NCBI GenBank assembly: GCA_964493205.1
Contig: CAZBMJ010000017.1
Location: 1 to 41,884, forward strand
Source of the DNA: CAZBMJ01 sp964493205
GTDB taxonomy: Bacteria; Myxococcota; UBA727; JABDBI01
DNA: 41,884 bases
Direction of reading: 5' to 3'
Shown here: positions 15,533 through 23,136 of the stretch, piece by piece
Layout of the letters: each line of letters opens with the position of its first letter
Position numbering within the stretch: position 1 is the stretch's first letter
Made by a program: the position numbers and the translations under genes
Notes under the pieces: model-generated
What the model saw: only the letters and a program-made list of their open reading frames with translations
Database searches by the model: none
Told to the model about the DNA's origin: nothing

Positions 15533-17320
15533 CTAGCGGTTTGGAAATAATTCTTTCAAAATATTTTTTCTTTCTGCTACCGAAGCGGTGTTCCATCTTA
15601 CTTCATCTACCTTTAGACTGTAAGTTTTGTTTGCCTCCTGACTAGTTAATGCTGGTAATGTATCAAAATTAAGTCTGTATAATAACTGAACCCTATTATT
15701 AACATCAAAATCTATCCATGCCTGTTTCGCACTTGTGGCGTCCCCCTCGTAAAATGGTGAATTAATGAGGGCTGTTTTAAATTCAGTAGGCAGTTTAAGG
15801 AAAGGTCCATTTAATATGGTTTCTAGATGAATTTCTGTGTCTTTTAGAGGGAGCGTTGGAAATAATTCTTTCAAAATATTTTTTCTTTCAGCTTCTGAAG
15901 CATTGTTCCATCGTTCCTTATTTACTTTTAAGCTGTAAAATTCATTTGCCTCTTTACTAGTTAATGAAGGTTTATCCTTAAAAGTAAGTCCAAACAATAA
16001 TAAAACCTTACTATAATTGTCGGACATATTCCATCCTTGGCTAACGGCTTGAATATTACCTCTATAAAAATCTTTATTCTTAAGAGCATAACTAAACTCA
16101 TCAGGCAGTTTATTAAAAGGTTGGTCTAATATGGTTTTTAAAGAAATTTCTGTATTTTTTAGAGGGGGGGAAAATAAGTTTTTCAAAATATTTTTTCTCT
16201 CTTCTTCCGAAGCATTTTTCCATTGTTCTTGATTTACCATTAAATTGTAGAATCTATTTGCATCATCGCTCAGTAATAATGGGTAACTTGGAAATTTAAG
16301 TCTGTATAACAATTGAATCCTGTTTTTAATGTCGAAAATATTCCATGCATTTTCAGCTGTTTTATAATCCTGATCGGCAATATGCTGCCTAAAAGCCTCT
16401 CTAAATTCATAAGGTAAACCCTCGAAAGGTCGGTATATTATCTTTTCTAGAGAGTGGCTTAAAAATAAGATTTCCAAGATATTTTTTCTCTGCCCTTCTG
16501 AAGCATTATTCCATTGTTCTTGAGTTACCATTAGACAGTAGAATCTATTTGCATCGTCACTAAGTAATGATGGAAATGTATTAAATTCAAGTTTGTATAA
16601 CAATAACAGTTTAACTCTTTCATGAAAATTGGAGTCATCCCATTTGTTTTTAATATTTTCGACGTTTATCTTATAGCTGTTAATGAGGGCAATTCGAAAT
16701 TCCTTAGGCAATTCATCGAAAGGTTGCTTTATTATCTCTTTTAGAGGGAGCGTTGAAAATAAGTTTTTTAAAATATTTTCTCTCTCTTTTGATGAAGCCT
16801 TGTACCATTGGTCATTGTTTACCTTTAAAGAATATATTGTATTTGCAAAATTACTAGTTAAGGATGGTAATTTATCAAAGTCAAATCCGTATAAGGATTC
16901 AACTCTTTCATCAAAATTGGAGCCTTCCCATTTGTTTTTAGCATGTTCTACGTTTTTATTAGAGCTGGTAGTGAGGGCATTTTTAAATTCATCATTTAAG
17001 TCTTGGAAAGATTTTTTCACTATATCTTCTAATTGTAAATCTTGTATTGGCTTAAATACCACTGCAGGATTATCGTGAAGTAGATTTACTACTTGGTTGT
17101 TGAGAGGTTTTTTAATTCCATTAATAATAGTAATTCGGTCAATTGGTATCTTGAAATTTTCAGATAATTTTTCTTTGATATCTAAAAATGTAGCTCCCGT
17201 TTTTAAAGGTATCGTAGTGGGTTTGAAATAAGGCAAGCTAACCCTAATCTCATTAGTAGAATAAGCCAAATTGATAAAAAAACACGTAAATATAATAACT
17301 GATAAAAATAATTTTTTCAT
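15533..17320 (-). CDS. Secreted protein with ubiquitin-like domain and five tandem repeats
   Basis: A 595-residue protein. Residues 1-21 are a signal peptide (ends NLAYS). Residues about 23-91 follow the ubiquitin pattern: a first strand pair (EIRVSLP, TTIPLK), a helix DIKEKLSENF, then KIPIDRITIINGIKKPL, which parallels the GIPPDQQRLIFAGKQL part of ubiquitin. There is no C-terminal Gly-Gly. Residues 97-592 hold five repeats of about 95 residues (near 97, 193, 291, 393, 497), each with F..LP.EF..AL, a Trp-containing helix, LLYRL.F...P.L.S..AN.FYSL, and W..AS..ERKNILK.LF. The gene sits between two 127-bp direct repeats. No family is recognised; an exported effector or host-protein mimic is an inference. 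Confidence 0.7.
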   Translation of the reverse strand: MKKLFLSVIIFTCFFINLAYSTNEIRVSLPYFKPTTIPLKTGATFLDIKEKLSENFKIPIDRITIINGIKKPLNNQVVNLLHDNPAVVFKPIQDLQLEDIVKKSFQDLNDEFKNALTTSSNKNVEHAKNKWEGSNFDERVESLYGFDFDKLPSLTSNFANTIYSLKVNNDQWYKASSKERENILKNLFSTLPLKEIIKQPFDELPKEFRIALINSYKINVENIKNKWDDSNFHERVKLLLLYKLEFNTFPSLLSDDANRFYCLMVTQEQWNNASEGQRKNILEILFLSHSLEKIIYRPFEGLPYEFREAFRQHIADQDYKTAENAWNIFDIKNRIQLLYRLKFPSYPLLLSDDANRFYNLMVNQEQWKNASEEERKNILKNLFSPPLKNTEISLKTILDQPFNKLPDEFSYALKNKDFYRGNIQAVSQGWNMSDNYSKVLLLFGLTFKDKPSLTSKEANEFYSLKVNKERWNNASEAERKNILKELFPTLPLKDTEIHLETILNGPFLKLPTEFKTALINSPFYEGDATSAKQAWIDFDVNNRVQLLYRLNFDTLPALTSQEANKTYSLKVDEVRWNTASVAERKNILKELFPNR

Positions 17321-17345
17321 TTAACGTTCCTTACTTATTATTAGT

Positions 17346-17472
17346 AAATTTAGATAGTAATAATTAGCTAGTTACGCAACAATAAAATTTCTTTCTTAAA
17401 CAAATAATAAAAAAAGTACAGTTAATCAAAATACTTAACTGTACTGCAATATACTAAAAGATCTTAAAATTT
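17346..17472. repeat. 127-bp direct repeat, copy B
   Basis: Second copy of the repeat at 15406-15532. It holds the citrate synthase terminator and the region upstream of the ubiquitin-like gene, and reaches the citrate synthase stop codon. The promoter-like stretch on the minus strand (TTGCG...AA.TAGC...ATTATTACTATC) is kept in both copies. Confidence 0.9.
17415..17445 (-). terminator. Intrinsic terminator of citrate synthase gene
   Basis: Same 11-bp hairpin and T-rich tail as at 15475-15505, here 26 bases after the gltA stop codon, within direct repeat copy B. Confidence 0.85.
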
Positions 17473-18571
17473 AAAGAATTTTATTTACATCACCAATATA
17501 ATTGGATTTTGGTCTCATTATGCGATTATCTTTAAGTTGTTCCATTATGTGAGCACACCAGCCTACCATTCTGGCCACGGCAAAAATTGGTGTATACATG
17601 TCTGGTTGTATTCCCATGGTATAATAGGTGGAGGCTGAATAAAAATCTACATTGGCATTTAAGCCTTTTTTTTCAAACATTAAACTTTCTAGCTTTTGGC
17701 TCATTAAAAACCATTTTTGCTGATTGGTTTTTTCGCCCCATTCTTGAGACATTTTTTTTAAGTGTTTAGCTCGTGGATCAACAGTTTTATAAACTCTATG
17801 GCCAAAACCCATTATCTTACGCTTGCTGCTTAAGGCATTATCAAGCCAGGACTCAATATTTTCTATACTGCCTATTTCCATAAGCATTTTCATTACAGCA
17901 GTATTGGCTCCGCCGTGCAATGGTCCTTTTAGCGAACCAATAGCCGCTACCACTGCAGAAATCATGTCAGATAAGCTTGATGTTACTACTCTTGCCGTAA
18001 AGGTCGAAGCATTGAATCCATGGTCCATGTGCAAGACTAGCGCTGTATCCATGGTTTTTACTAAGTTTTCATTACATTCTTGCCCAGTGCTCATATATAA
18101 AAAATTTTGAGCAAAACTAAAATTGGGTTTAGCTTTTATTGCTGATTGTCCTTGGCGAACACGAGCAATAGCAGCAGTAATACTCGACGTTTTAGCTATT
18201 AAGTCTAGTGCGCAATCTTTGAGTTCAGCTTCGTTAGTAATATTTGGCTCTTTTCTAAAAGTTGAAAGCATAGAAACAGCAGTTCTTAGGGTGCTCATAG
18301 GGTCTTGATTTAAAGCATTTTCACAAATAAAATCAGTGATTTTTTGTGAAATATCGTAGCGGTTATTTAAGTTTTGTTTTAAAGATTCTTTTTGGTCTGT
18401 ATTAGCTAGACTTCCAAATAAAAATAAATGACAAACTTCTTCAAAGCTTAAGTGAGCAACTTGATCTATATCGTAGCCAGCATAAATAAGTTTTCCTTCT
18501 TCACCATTTACTTGAGATAATTTAGTATCTCCTACGATTATTCCATCTAAACCCTTAGCAGTGATCGTCAT
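17471..18571 (-). CDS. gltA: Citrate synthase
   Basis: Condenses oxaloacetate and acetyl-CoA to citrate. The 366-residue protein is of the short type found in Gram-positives, archaea and 2-methylcitrate synthases. Catalytic residues are present: His219 (GPLHGGAN), His258 (GFGHRVYKTVDPRA) and Asp309 (NVDFYSAS). An extra conserved segment, HMDHGFNASTFTARVV, starts near 181. A methylcitrate synthase cannot be ruled out, but no prp genes are nearby, while an aconitase is. The start ATG follows GGAG about 7 nt upstream. Ends in a clear terminator. Confidence 0.93.
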   Translation of the reverse strand: MTITAKGLDGIIVGDTKLSQVNGEEGKLIYAGYDIDQVAHLSFEEVCHLFLFGSLANTDQKESLKQNLNNRYDISQKITDFICENALNQDPMSTLRTAVSMLSTFRKEPNITNEAELKDCALDLIAKTSSITAAIARVRQGQSAIKAKPNFSFAQNFLYMSTGQECNENLVKTMDTALVLHMDHGFNASTFTARVVTSSLSDMISAVVAAIGSLKGPLHGGANTAVMKMLMEIGSIENIESWLDNALSSKRKIMGFGHRVYKTVDPRAKHLKKMSQEWGEKTNQQKWFLMSQKLESLMFEKKGLNANVDFYSASTYYTMGIQPDMYTPIFAVARMVGWCAHIMEQLKDNRIMRPKSNYIGDVNKIL

Positions 18572-18652
18572 AAACTCTCCTTAGTAAGCAACAGCTTGCG
18601 TCTTAAGTTAAACTAATTCAACCACTTAAGCCTAAATAATCTTTCTAATATT

Positions 18653-20173
18653 TTAGCTCTTTGCTGAAATACAAGAACCTCTATAGTGAAGTGCTTCTCT
18701 AACGTGTGGTGTCTCAACTTGTTTTGAGTCGTCTAAGTCGGCAATACTTCTAGCGACTTTTATTATACGATCAAAGCTTCTTGCACTTAAATCTAATTTT
18801 TGTGCAGCACCTAGTAAAAAGACTTCTGCATCTTTGTTAAGTAGCGCGAATTCTTTTATTTGTTTGCGTTGCATTTTGCCGTTGGTTCTATTTTTGCCAA
18901 GCCTTTGGTGTTGTTTTAGCCTAGCTTTTACCACTCTTTCTTGAAATGATTTAGAGCTTTCGCTTTGGCTATTTTTAGTCATAAGCCCCAAATCAAGCGA
19001 GGGTACATCTACATGTAAATCAATTCTATCAAGCAATGGTCCTGATAATCTGCTTTGGTATCGTGTAATAGACAACCCAGAACAAACACACTTTTTCTTT
19101 GGTTGACCAAAGTTGCCACAAGGACAAGGATTTAATGCCGCTACTAGAGAGAAATTAGCAGGAAAAGTTACATTATGAAGCGCTCTGCTTAAGGTGATTT
19201 CACCACTCTCTAATGGCTGTCGCAAAACTTCTAATACAGATCTTGGAAATTCTAATAATTCATCTAAAAACAAAACCCCGTTACAAGCTAGGCTAATTTC
19301 TCCAGGTTTAATAAAAGAACTTCCTCCTCCCACTAAGCCTGCTCTTGTAGTTGAATGATGAGGAGATCTAAAGGGCCTTTTTCGCACCAAACCGCCTGTG
19401 ATAGTTAAGCCTGCAATGGAATGAATTTTTGTTACTAATAAAGATTCTTCATATTCAAGGGGAGGCATAATACTTGGTAATCTATTAGCCATCATAGATT
19501 TTCCTGAACCAGGCCCTCCAACAAATAATAAATTATGATTTCCAGCAGCAGATATTAATAAGGCTCGTTTAGCTTCTTCTTGTCCGCAAACATCGGCTAG
19601 ATCCATTTCACAGTTTTCTGGAATATCCGCGTCTGTGACCCCTTTTGGCAATTGGTCTACTGTTTTATCTCTGAGAGCTGCTACTATATCAAAAAGATTA
19701 CCAGCTATTCGTACGTCTAAATCTTTGATTAAGCTTGCTTCACTATAATTTTCTTTGGCAACTATAAGGATCTTAAAACCCTGTTCTTTTAAACATTCGG
19801 CAATAGATAAAATACCTTTTATGGGTTTTAGCTCACCACTTAGTGATAGCTCACTTATGCAAGCAATATTTTGTAGCATTGCTTTTGTAAGTACCCCCAT
19901 TGCTTGCAAAACTCCTAGTGCAATAGATAAATCAAATCCGGTGCCATCTTTTGGGATATCTGCAGGGGCTAAATTTATAGAAATTCTTGAGGAAGGAAAT
20001 TCAAATCCGCAGTTAGTTATGGCTGATTGCACTCGTACACGAGCTTCTTTTACGGAATTTTCAGCTAAGCCAACCATGCAAAAAGCTGGTAAGCCTCTTA
20101 AAATGTCAACTTCTACTTTCACTTTTTTAGCGCCAAATCCACATAATCCAGCACAGGTAATAGATCCTATCAT
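18653..20173 (-). CDS. comM: YifB/ComM family Mg-chelatase-like AAA ATPase
   Basis: ComM is a hexameric helicase that promotes branch migration during natural transformation. The 506-residue protein has the family order: an N-terminal Lon-like (S16) fold (VEVDILRGLPAFCMVGLAE), a Walker A GGPGSGKSMMANRLP near 218-232, Walker B LFLDELLEF near 301-309, the Cys motif NPCPCGNFG and later CVCSG, and the C-terminal Mg-chelatase segment with SARSFDRIIKVARSIADL. Full length, no damage. It may indicate DNA uptake ability, though ComM is widespread in non-transforming bacteria too. Confidence 0.92.
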   Translation of the reverse strand: MIGSITCAGLCGFGAKKVKVEVDILRGLPAFCMVGLAENSVKEARVRVQSAITNCGFEFPSSRISINLAPADIPKDGTGFDLSIALGVLQAMGVLTKAMLQNIACISELSLSGELKPIKGILSIAECLKEQGFKILIVAKENYSEASLIKDLDVRIAGNLFDIVAALRDKTVDQLPKGVTDADIPENCEMDLADVCGQEEAKRALLISAAGNHNLLFVGGPGSGKSMMANRLPSIMPPLEYEESLLVTKIHSIAGLTITGGLVRKRPFRSPHHSTTRAGLVGGGSSFIKPGEISLACNGVLFLDELLEFPRSVLEVLRQPLESGEITLSRALHNVTFPANFSLVAALNPCPCGNFGQPKKKCVCSGLSITRYQSRLSGPLLDRIDLHVDVPSLDLGLMTKNSQSESSKSFQERVVKARLKQHQRLGKNRTNGKMQRKQIKEFALLNKDAEVFLLGAAQKLDLSARSFDRIIKVARSIADLDDSKQVETPHVREALHYRGSCISAKS

Positions 20174-20322
20174 AAAGCTCCAATTTGAATGATAAAAGTT
20201 AATCTTGCTAGGTTACAGTGTGTATAAAGTCTAAAAATGTTTTGTGGTATTATAAAAAATAACTAAAAATTATGATGATTATGTTTAAAATCAAAAGCTT
20301 ATCTAAAAGTTAAAGATCTTGC

Positions 20323-20357
20323 TTGATTTTTATACGTCATTGACGTATACTATAATA
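20323..20357 (+). promoter_or_regulatory. Promoter and palindromic operator of the higBA-like pair
   Basis: TTGATT (20323-20328) and TATACT (20346-20351) are separated by 17 nt. A 19-nt palindrome (20331-20349, 9-bp arms TATACGTCA and its complement around a central T) fills the spacer and overlaps the -10 box, the place expected for autorepression by the antitoxin. The start codon at 20358 is only 6 nt after the -10 box, so the transcript would start at or next to the ATG (leaderless). Confidence 0.7.
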
Positions 20358-20669
20358 ATGGAATTTATAGAATCAGTTTTGTTTACTAAGTATGTCTATA
20401 ACTATATTAGTGACGATGAATACTCATCTCTTCAACGATTTCTTTCATTTCATCCTAAAAACGGTGATTTAATACCTGGAGGTGGAGGACTTAGAAAAAT
20501 TAGATGGCAAGCTCAGGGCAAAGGAAAACGTGGTGGTATTAGAATTATTTATTATTTTGTCGGCAAAAGAGATGAAATATGGTTTTTGTCTATATATGCC
20601 AAAAATGAGTTGACTGATATTTCCAAAGAAATATTAGCTCAGTTAAAAAAGGAAATAAAAAATGCTTAA
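20358..20669 (+). CDS. higB: HigB/RelE-type toxin
   Basis: A 103-residue predicted mRNA interferase that acts on ribosomes. Features are GLRKIRWQAQGKGKRGGIRIIYYFVG near residues 45-70 (basic strand region typical of the RelE/HigB fold) and a C-terminal IYAKNELTDISKEI. An in-frame upstream extension to 20319 is rejected because it crosses the promoter. No ribosome binding site precedes the ATG, consistent with a leaderless message. The toxin gene comes first and overlaps the antitoxin gene by 8 nt, the order of HigBA systems. Confidence 0.88.
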   Translation: MEFIESVLFTKYVYNYISDDEYSSLQRFLSFHPKNGDLIPGGGGLRKIRWQAQGKGKRGGIRIIYYFVGKRDEIWFLSIYAKNELTDISKEILAQLKKEIKNA

Positions 20670-20946
20670 AAAAAGGGATATTGGTGCTGAATTATTGCAA
20701 GGTATCAAAGAAATAAAAAATGGCCAAGGAAAACGTTATAAAATTGAAAAACTAGAGGCTGTTCAACATATTCGTGAAGATATGAAGCTGTCTCAACTAG
20801 ACTTTGCAAGTCTTATGGGCGTTAGCATCCGTACTATACAGGAGTGGGAACAGGGACGAAGAAATCCAAGTGGAGCTGCGCAAATGTTGTTAACAATTGC
20901 CGCTAATTTTCCTGATGTATTTTTTAAGATTAAAAAAATAGCTTAA
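20662..20946 (+). CDS. higA: HigA-type antitoxin with HTH
   Basis: A 94-residue partner of the toxin. It carries an XRE-type helix-turn-helix in its second half (LSQLDFASLMGVSIRTIQEWEQGRRNPSGAA, residues about 44-74; split here only by description) that would bind the palindrome in the promoter, while the N-terminal part would contact the toxin. The start overlaps the toxin gene and a GGAAATAAAA stretch gives the ribosome site. Complete and apparently functional. Confidence 0.88.
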   Translation: MLKKRDIGAELLQGIKEIKNGQGKRYKIEKLEAVQHIREDMKLSQLDFASLMGVSIRTIQEWEQGRRNPSGAAQMLLTIAANFPDVFFKIKKIA

Positions 20947-21022
20947 TATATGGCATTTTGGAAGTTTATAGTTTAGAACAAGCATGTAAAACAAACAGAT
21001 TTAAATAAATTAGCGAATTAAT

Positions 21023-21472
21023 ATGAAGAAAAGACGAATTTCACGAGAAGTGGCAATGCAAATTATTTTTCAACTTGAAGCGCAAGGAATTATTCCCCGT
21101 AAGCAAGTTGATGATATTGCCTTTAAAAATATTGAAAATCTTAATGTTTTAATAGGTCATTTTATTAATAATTTTTACGTAAAAGATAAGCTTAATATAG
21201 ACGTTATTTTTGTTGAGGAATTAATTAAGGGAGTTTTGCTTAATTTATTTAAAATAGATTCTAGAATAGATGATAAAAGTGATAAGTGGCGTCTTGAAAG
21301 AATGGATTCTATAGATAGATCTATTTTGCGTTTATCGTGCTATGAGTTATTTATTAAAAGAAAATTAGCGGTTGCCGTAATCATTAACGAAGCGCTAGAA
21401 ATAGCTAAGCGTTATGGCAGCGATAGCTCAAGCGCTTTTATTAATGGTTTACTCGACGCCTTAAAGGATTAA
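21023..21472 (+). CDS. nusB: Transcription antitermination factor NusB
   Basis: Binds boxA of rRNA leaders together with NusE (S10) and supports antitermination. The 149-residue all-helical protein shows the NusB signatures SREVAMQIIFQLE at the start, WRLERMDSIDRSILRLSCYELF near 88-110 and VAVIINEALEIAKRYGSDSSSAFINGLLD at the end. Normal length. Not beside ribH as in many genomes. Its last 32 bases overlap the convergent transporter gene. Confidence 0.92.
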   Translation: MKKRRISREVAMQIIFQLEAQGIIPRKQVDDIAFKNIENLNVLIGHFINNFYVKDKLNIDVIFVEELIKGVLLNLFKIDSRIDDKSDKWRLERMDSIDRSILRLSCYELFIKRKLAVAVIINEALEIAKRYGSDSSSAFINGLLDALKD

Positions 21473-22400
21473 TTATTTGTAAAGGTGACTTTTTTTCTTC
21501 TAGAGTAAGGCAGGCAGTACCCATTACAATAACTCCAGTTCCAATCCATAAACTTGCAGAAGTAGGAATTTCAGCAAAAGCAATAAACCCAATTGCAGCA
21601 GTAAAAATAAGACGAGCAAAACCCAAAGGAGCAAGAAAAGTAACTTCGGCAAGATTATAAGCATGAGAAGTGGTGTAATGAGCTGCTGCACTTAATAACC
21701 CTAATAAAACGACCCATTTCCACTGCTCTGTGGTAGGGGTGATCCATGCCGAAACTGCAGGCATAAAAGATAACGGTGCCATGAATAAAAGAAGATAAAA
21801 CGTTAAATTTTCTGCACTTTCTCCTTTTGCACCTAATTCTCTACCCAAAATTTTAGCCATAGAAATAGCAATTGCTGAACTAAGAGGAAGTATGACAATC
21901 CAGGAAAGAGTATTTTCACTACCCCATAAAGCACGATCAGGCCGTGTAATTACAAATGCTCCCAAAATTCCTAAAGTGATACCAAAATAACGATAAAAAC
22001 TAATTCGTTCTCCTAAATAAAATTTGGATAAAATGACAGTAAATATTGGACCAGTAAAACTAAGGGCAACTGCTTCTGCCATTTGCATACGCGAAAGCGC
22101 CATATACCATAATACCACACCTATTACCGATATGAGAACACGATAAAAATGCAGGGAAGGGTAAATAATTTTAAGCTTTTGAGTGCCTTTGGGTAAAATA
22201 AAAGGCAGCATAATGATAAACCCAACAAAATTTTGCAAAAAAGCAATTTGATAAGAAGAAAGAGCAGGTCCGCCAGAAGAGGGCTGTGATAGTAATTTGA
22301 CTACTCCATTATTGGCTGCAAAGAAAAAACAAGCAAGAATTTTCCAAATGGCACCTTGCCAAGCGGGTGAAATAAAAAAAGTACGCTTAGAAAAAATCAT
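21441..22400 (-). CDS. EamA/DMT family transporter
   Basis: A 319-residue inner-membrane protein with about 10 hydrophobic segments in two EamA halves (motif like LPFILPKG...ALSRMQMAEAVALSFTGPIFTVILSKFYLGERIS in the first half, EVTFLAPLGFARLIFTAAIGFIAFAEIPT in the second). DMT carriers move metabolites such as amino acids or S-adenosylmethionine; in intracellular bacteria the SAM importer belongs to this family, but the substrate here cannot be read. The 3' end overlaps the nusB 3' end by 32 nt on the other strand, so the two messages are antisense at their ends. Confidence 0.87.
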   Translation of the reverse strand: MIFSKRTFFISPAWQGAIWKILACFFFAANNGVVKLLSQPSSGGPALSSYQIAFLQNFVGFIIMLPFILPKGTQKLKIIYPSLHFYRVLISVIGVVLWYMALSRMQMAEAVALSFTGPIFTVILSKFYLGERISFYRYFGITLGILGAFVITRPDRALWGSENTLSWIVILPLSSAIAISMAKILGRELGAKGESAENLTFYLLLFMAPLSFMPAVSAWITPTTEQWKWVVLLGLLSAAAHYTTSHAYNLAEVTFLAPLGFARLIFTAAIGFIAFAEIPTSASLWIGTGVIVMGTACLTLEEKKSPLQIINPLRRRVNH

Positions 22401-22583
22401 TGAATTTTTCCCTTAGAAATAAAAAATCATTTTTACATGATAAAAAAAAATGTAAATAAGGTTGATTTTTGATTAAACATTAGATGTTCTAATATCTTGA
22501 TAATTATGAATTTATTTTAGAGCCTCCCAAAAATTTAATCAGCCAAAAAATAATCTGTTTAGCTAAATTTATTGGGGGATAGT

Positions 22584-23135
22584 ATGCCTAAAAGATTATT
22601 TGTTTATGTATTTTTGGTGTTTACAGCGATAAGACCGTTATTTGCTATTATGGTTCAGCTTTCTGATTTGGTAACTATGACCAAAAGAAGTGAGCTTGTC
22701 ATACATGGATATGTAGGTGACAAAAGTGTTATTACTGATGAGTTTGGCAGGTTAATTACTCTTACTCAAATTGAAGTTATTGATCCCATACATAATGCTA
22801 AATCTGGTGAAATTATTACTGTTTATCAAGTAGGTGGCGAAATACCTGGCCTGGTAGCACCTATTTTGGGTGGACAGAATTATAGTTTAGGACAAGAAGT
22901 TATACTCTTTGGTTTAACACTAGATAATAAATATGTTTCTTATGGAGCAGGGCAGGGAAAATTTGACGTTATTCAAAATACTAATAGCTCCTTAGTCATA
23001 GAAGATTTAGGGGATGTGGAAGTTTTAAGCCCTAATAATCCTCTTATTCACTCTTTTGCTACACCATTAATTTATGACGATTTAAATATTTTTAAAAAAG
23101 AAATACGAAATATTTTAAATAACTTGGAGAATTAA
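22584..23135 (+). CDS. Secreted protein paired with matrixin protease
   Basis: A 183-residue protein with a signal peptide (MPKRLFVYVFLVFTAIRPLFA). The mature part is a beta-rich domain: SELVIHGYVGDKSVITDEFGR, LITLTQIEVIDPI, an ITVYQVGGEIPG strand and GQEVILFGL. Proteins of this pattern sit beside matrixin-like proteases in myxobacterial genomes as I recall, which fits here: the protease starts 1 nt after its stop. The function is unknown; an inhibitor, chaperone or co-secreted partner would suit. ATG at 22584 is chosen over the in-frame TTG at 22572 since GGGG precedes it. Confidence 0.6.
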   Translation: MPKRLFVYVFLVFTAIRPLFAIMVQLSDLVTMTKRSELVIHGYVGDKSVITDEFGRLITLTQIEVIDPIHNAKSGEIITVYQVGGEIPGLVAPILGGQNYSLGQEVILFGLTLDNKYVSYGAGQGKFDVIQNTNSSLVIEDLGDVEVLSPNNPLIHSFATPLIYDDLNIFKKEIRNILNNLEN

Positions 23136-23136
23136 G

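Noticed and set aside
22479..22493. Palindrome ATTAGATGTTCTAAT upstream of the matrixin unit
   Set aside because: Short and AT-rich, no promoter elements at fitting distance; may be chance.
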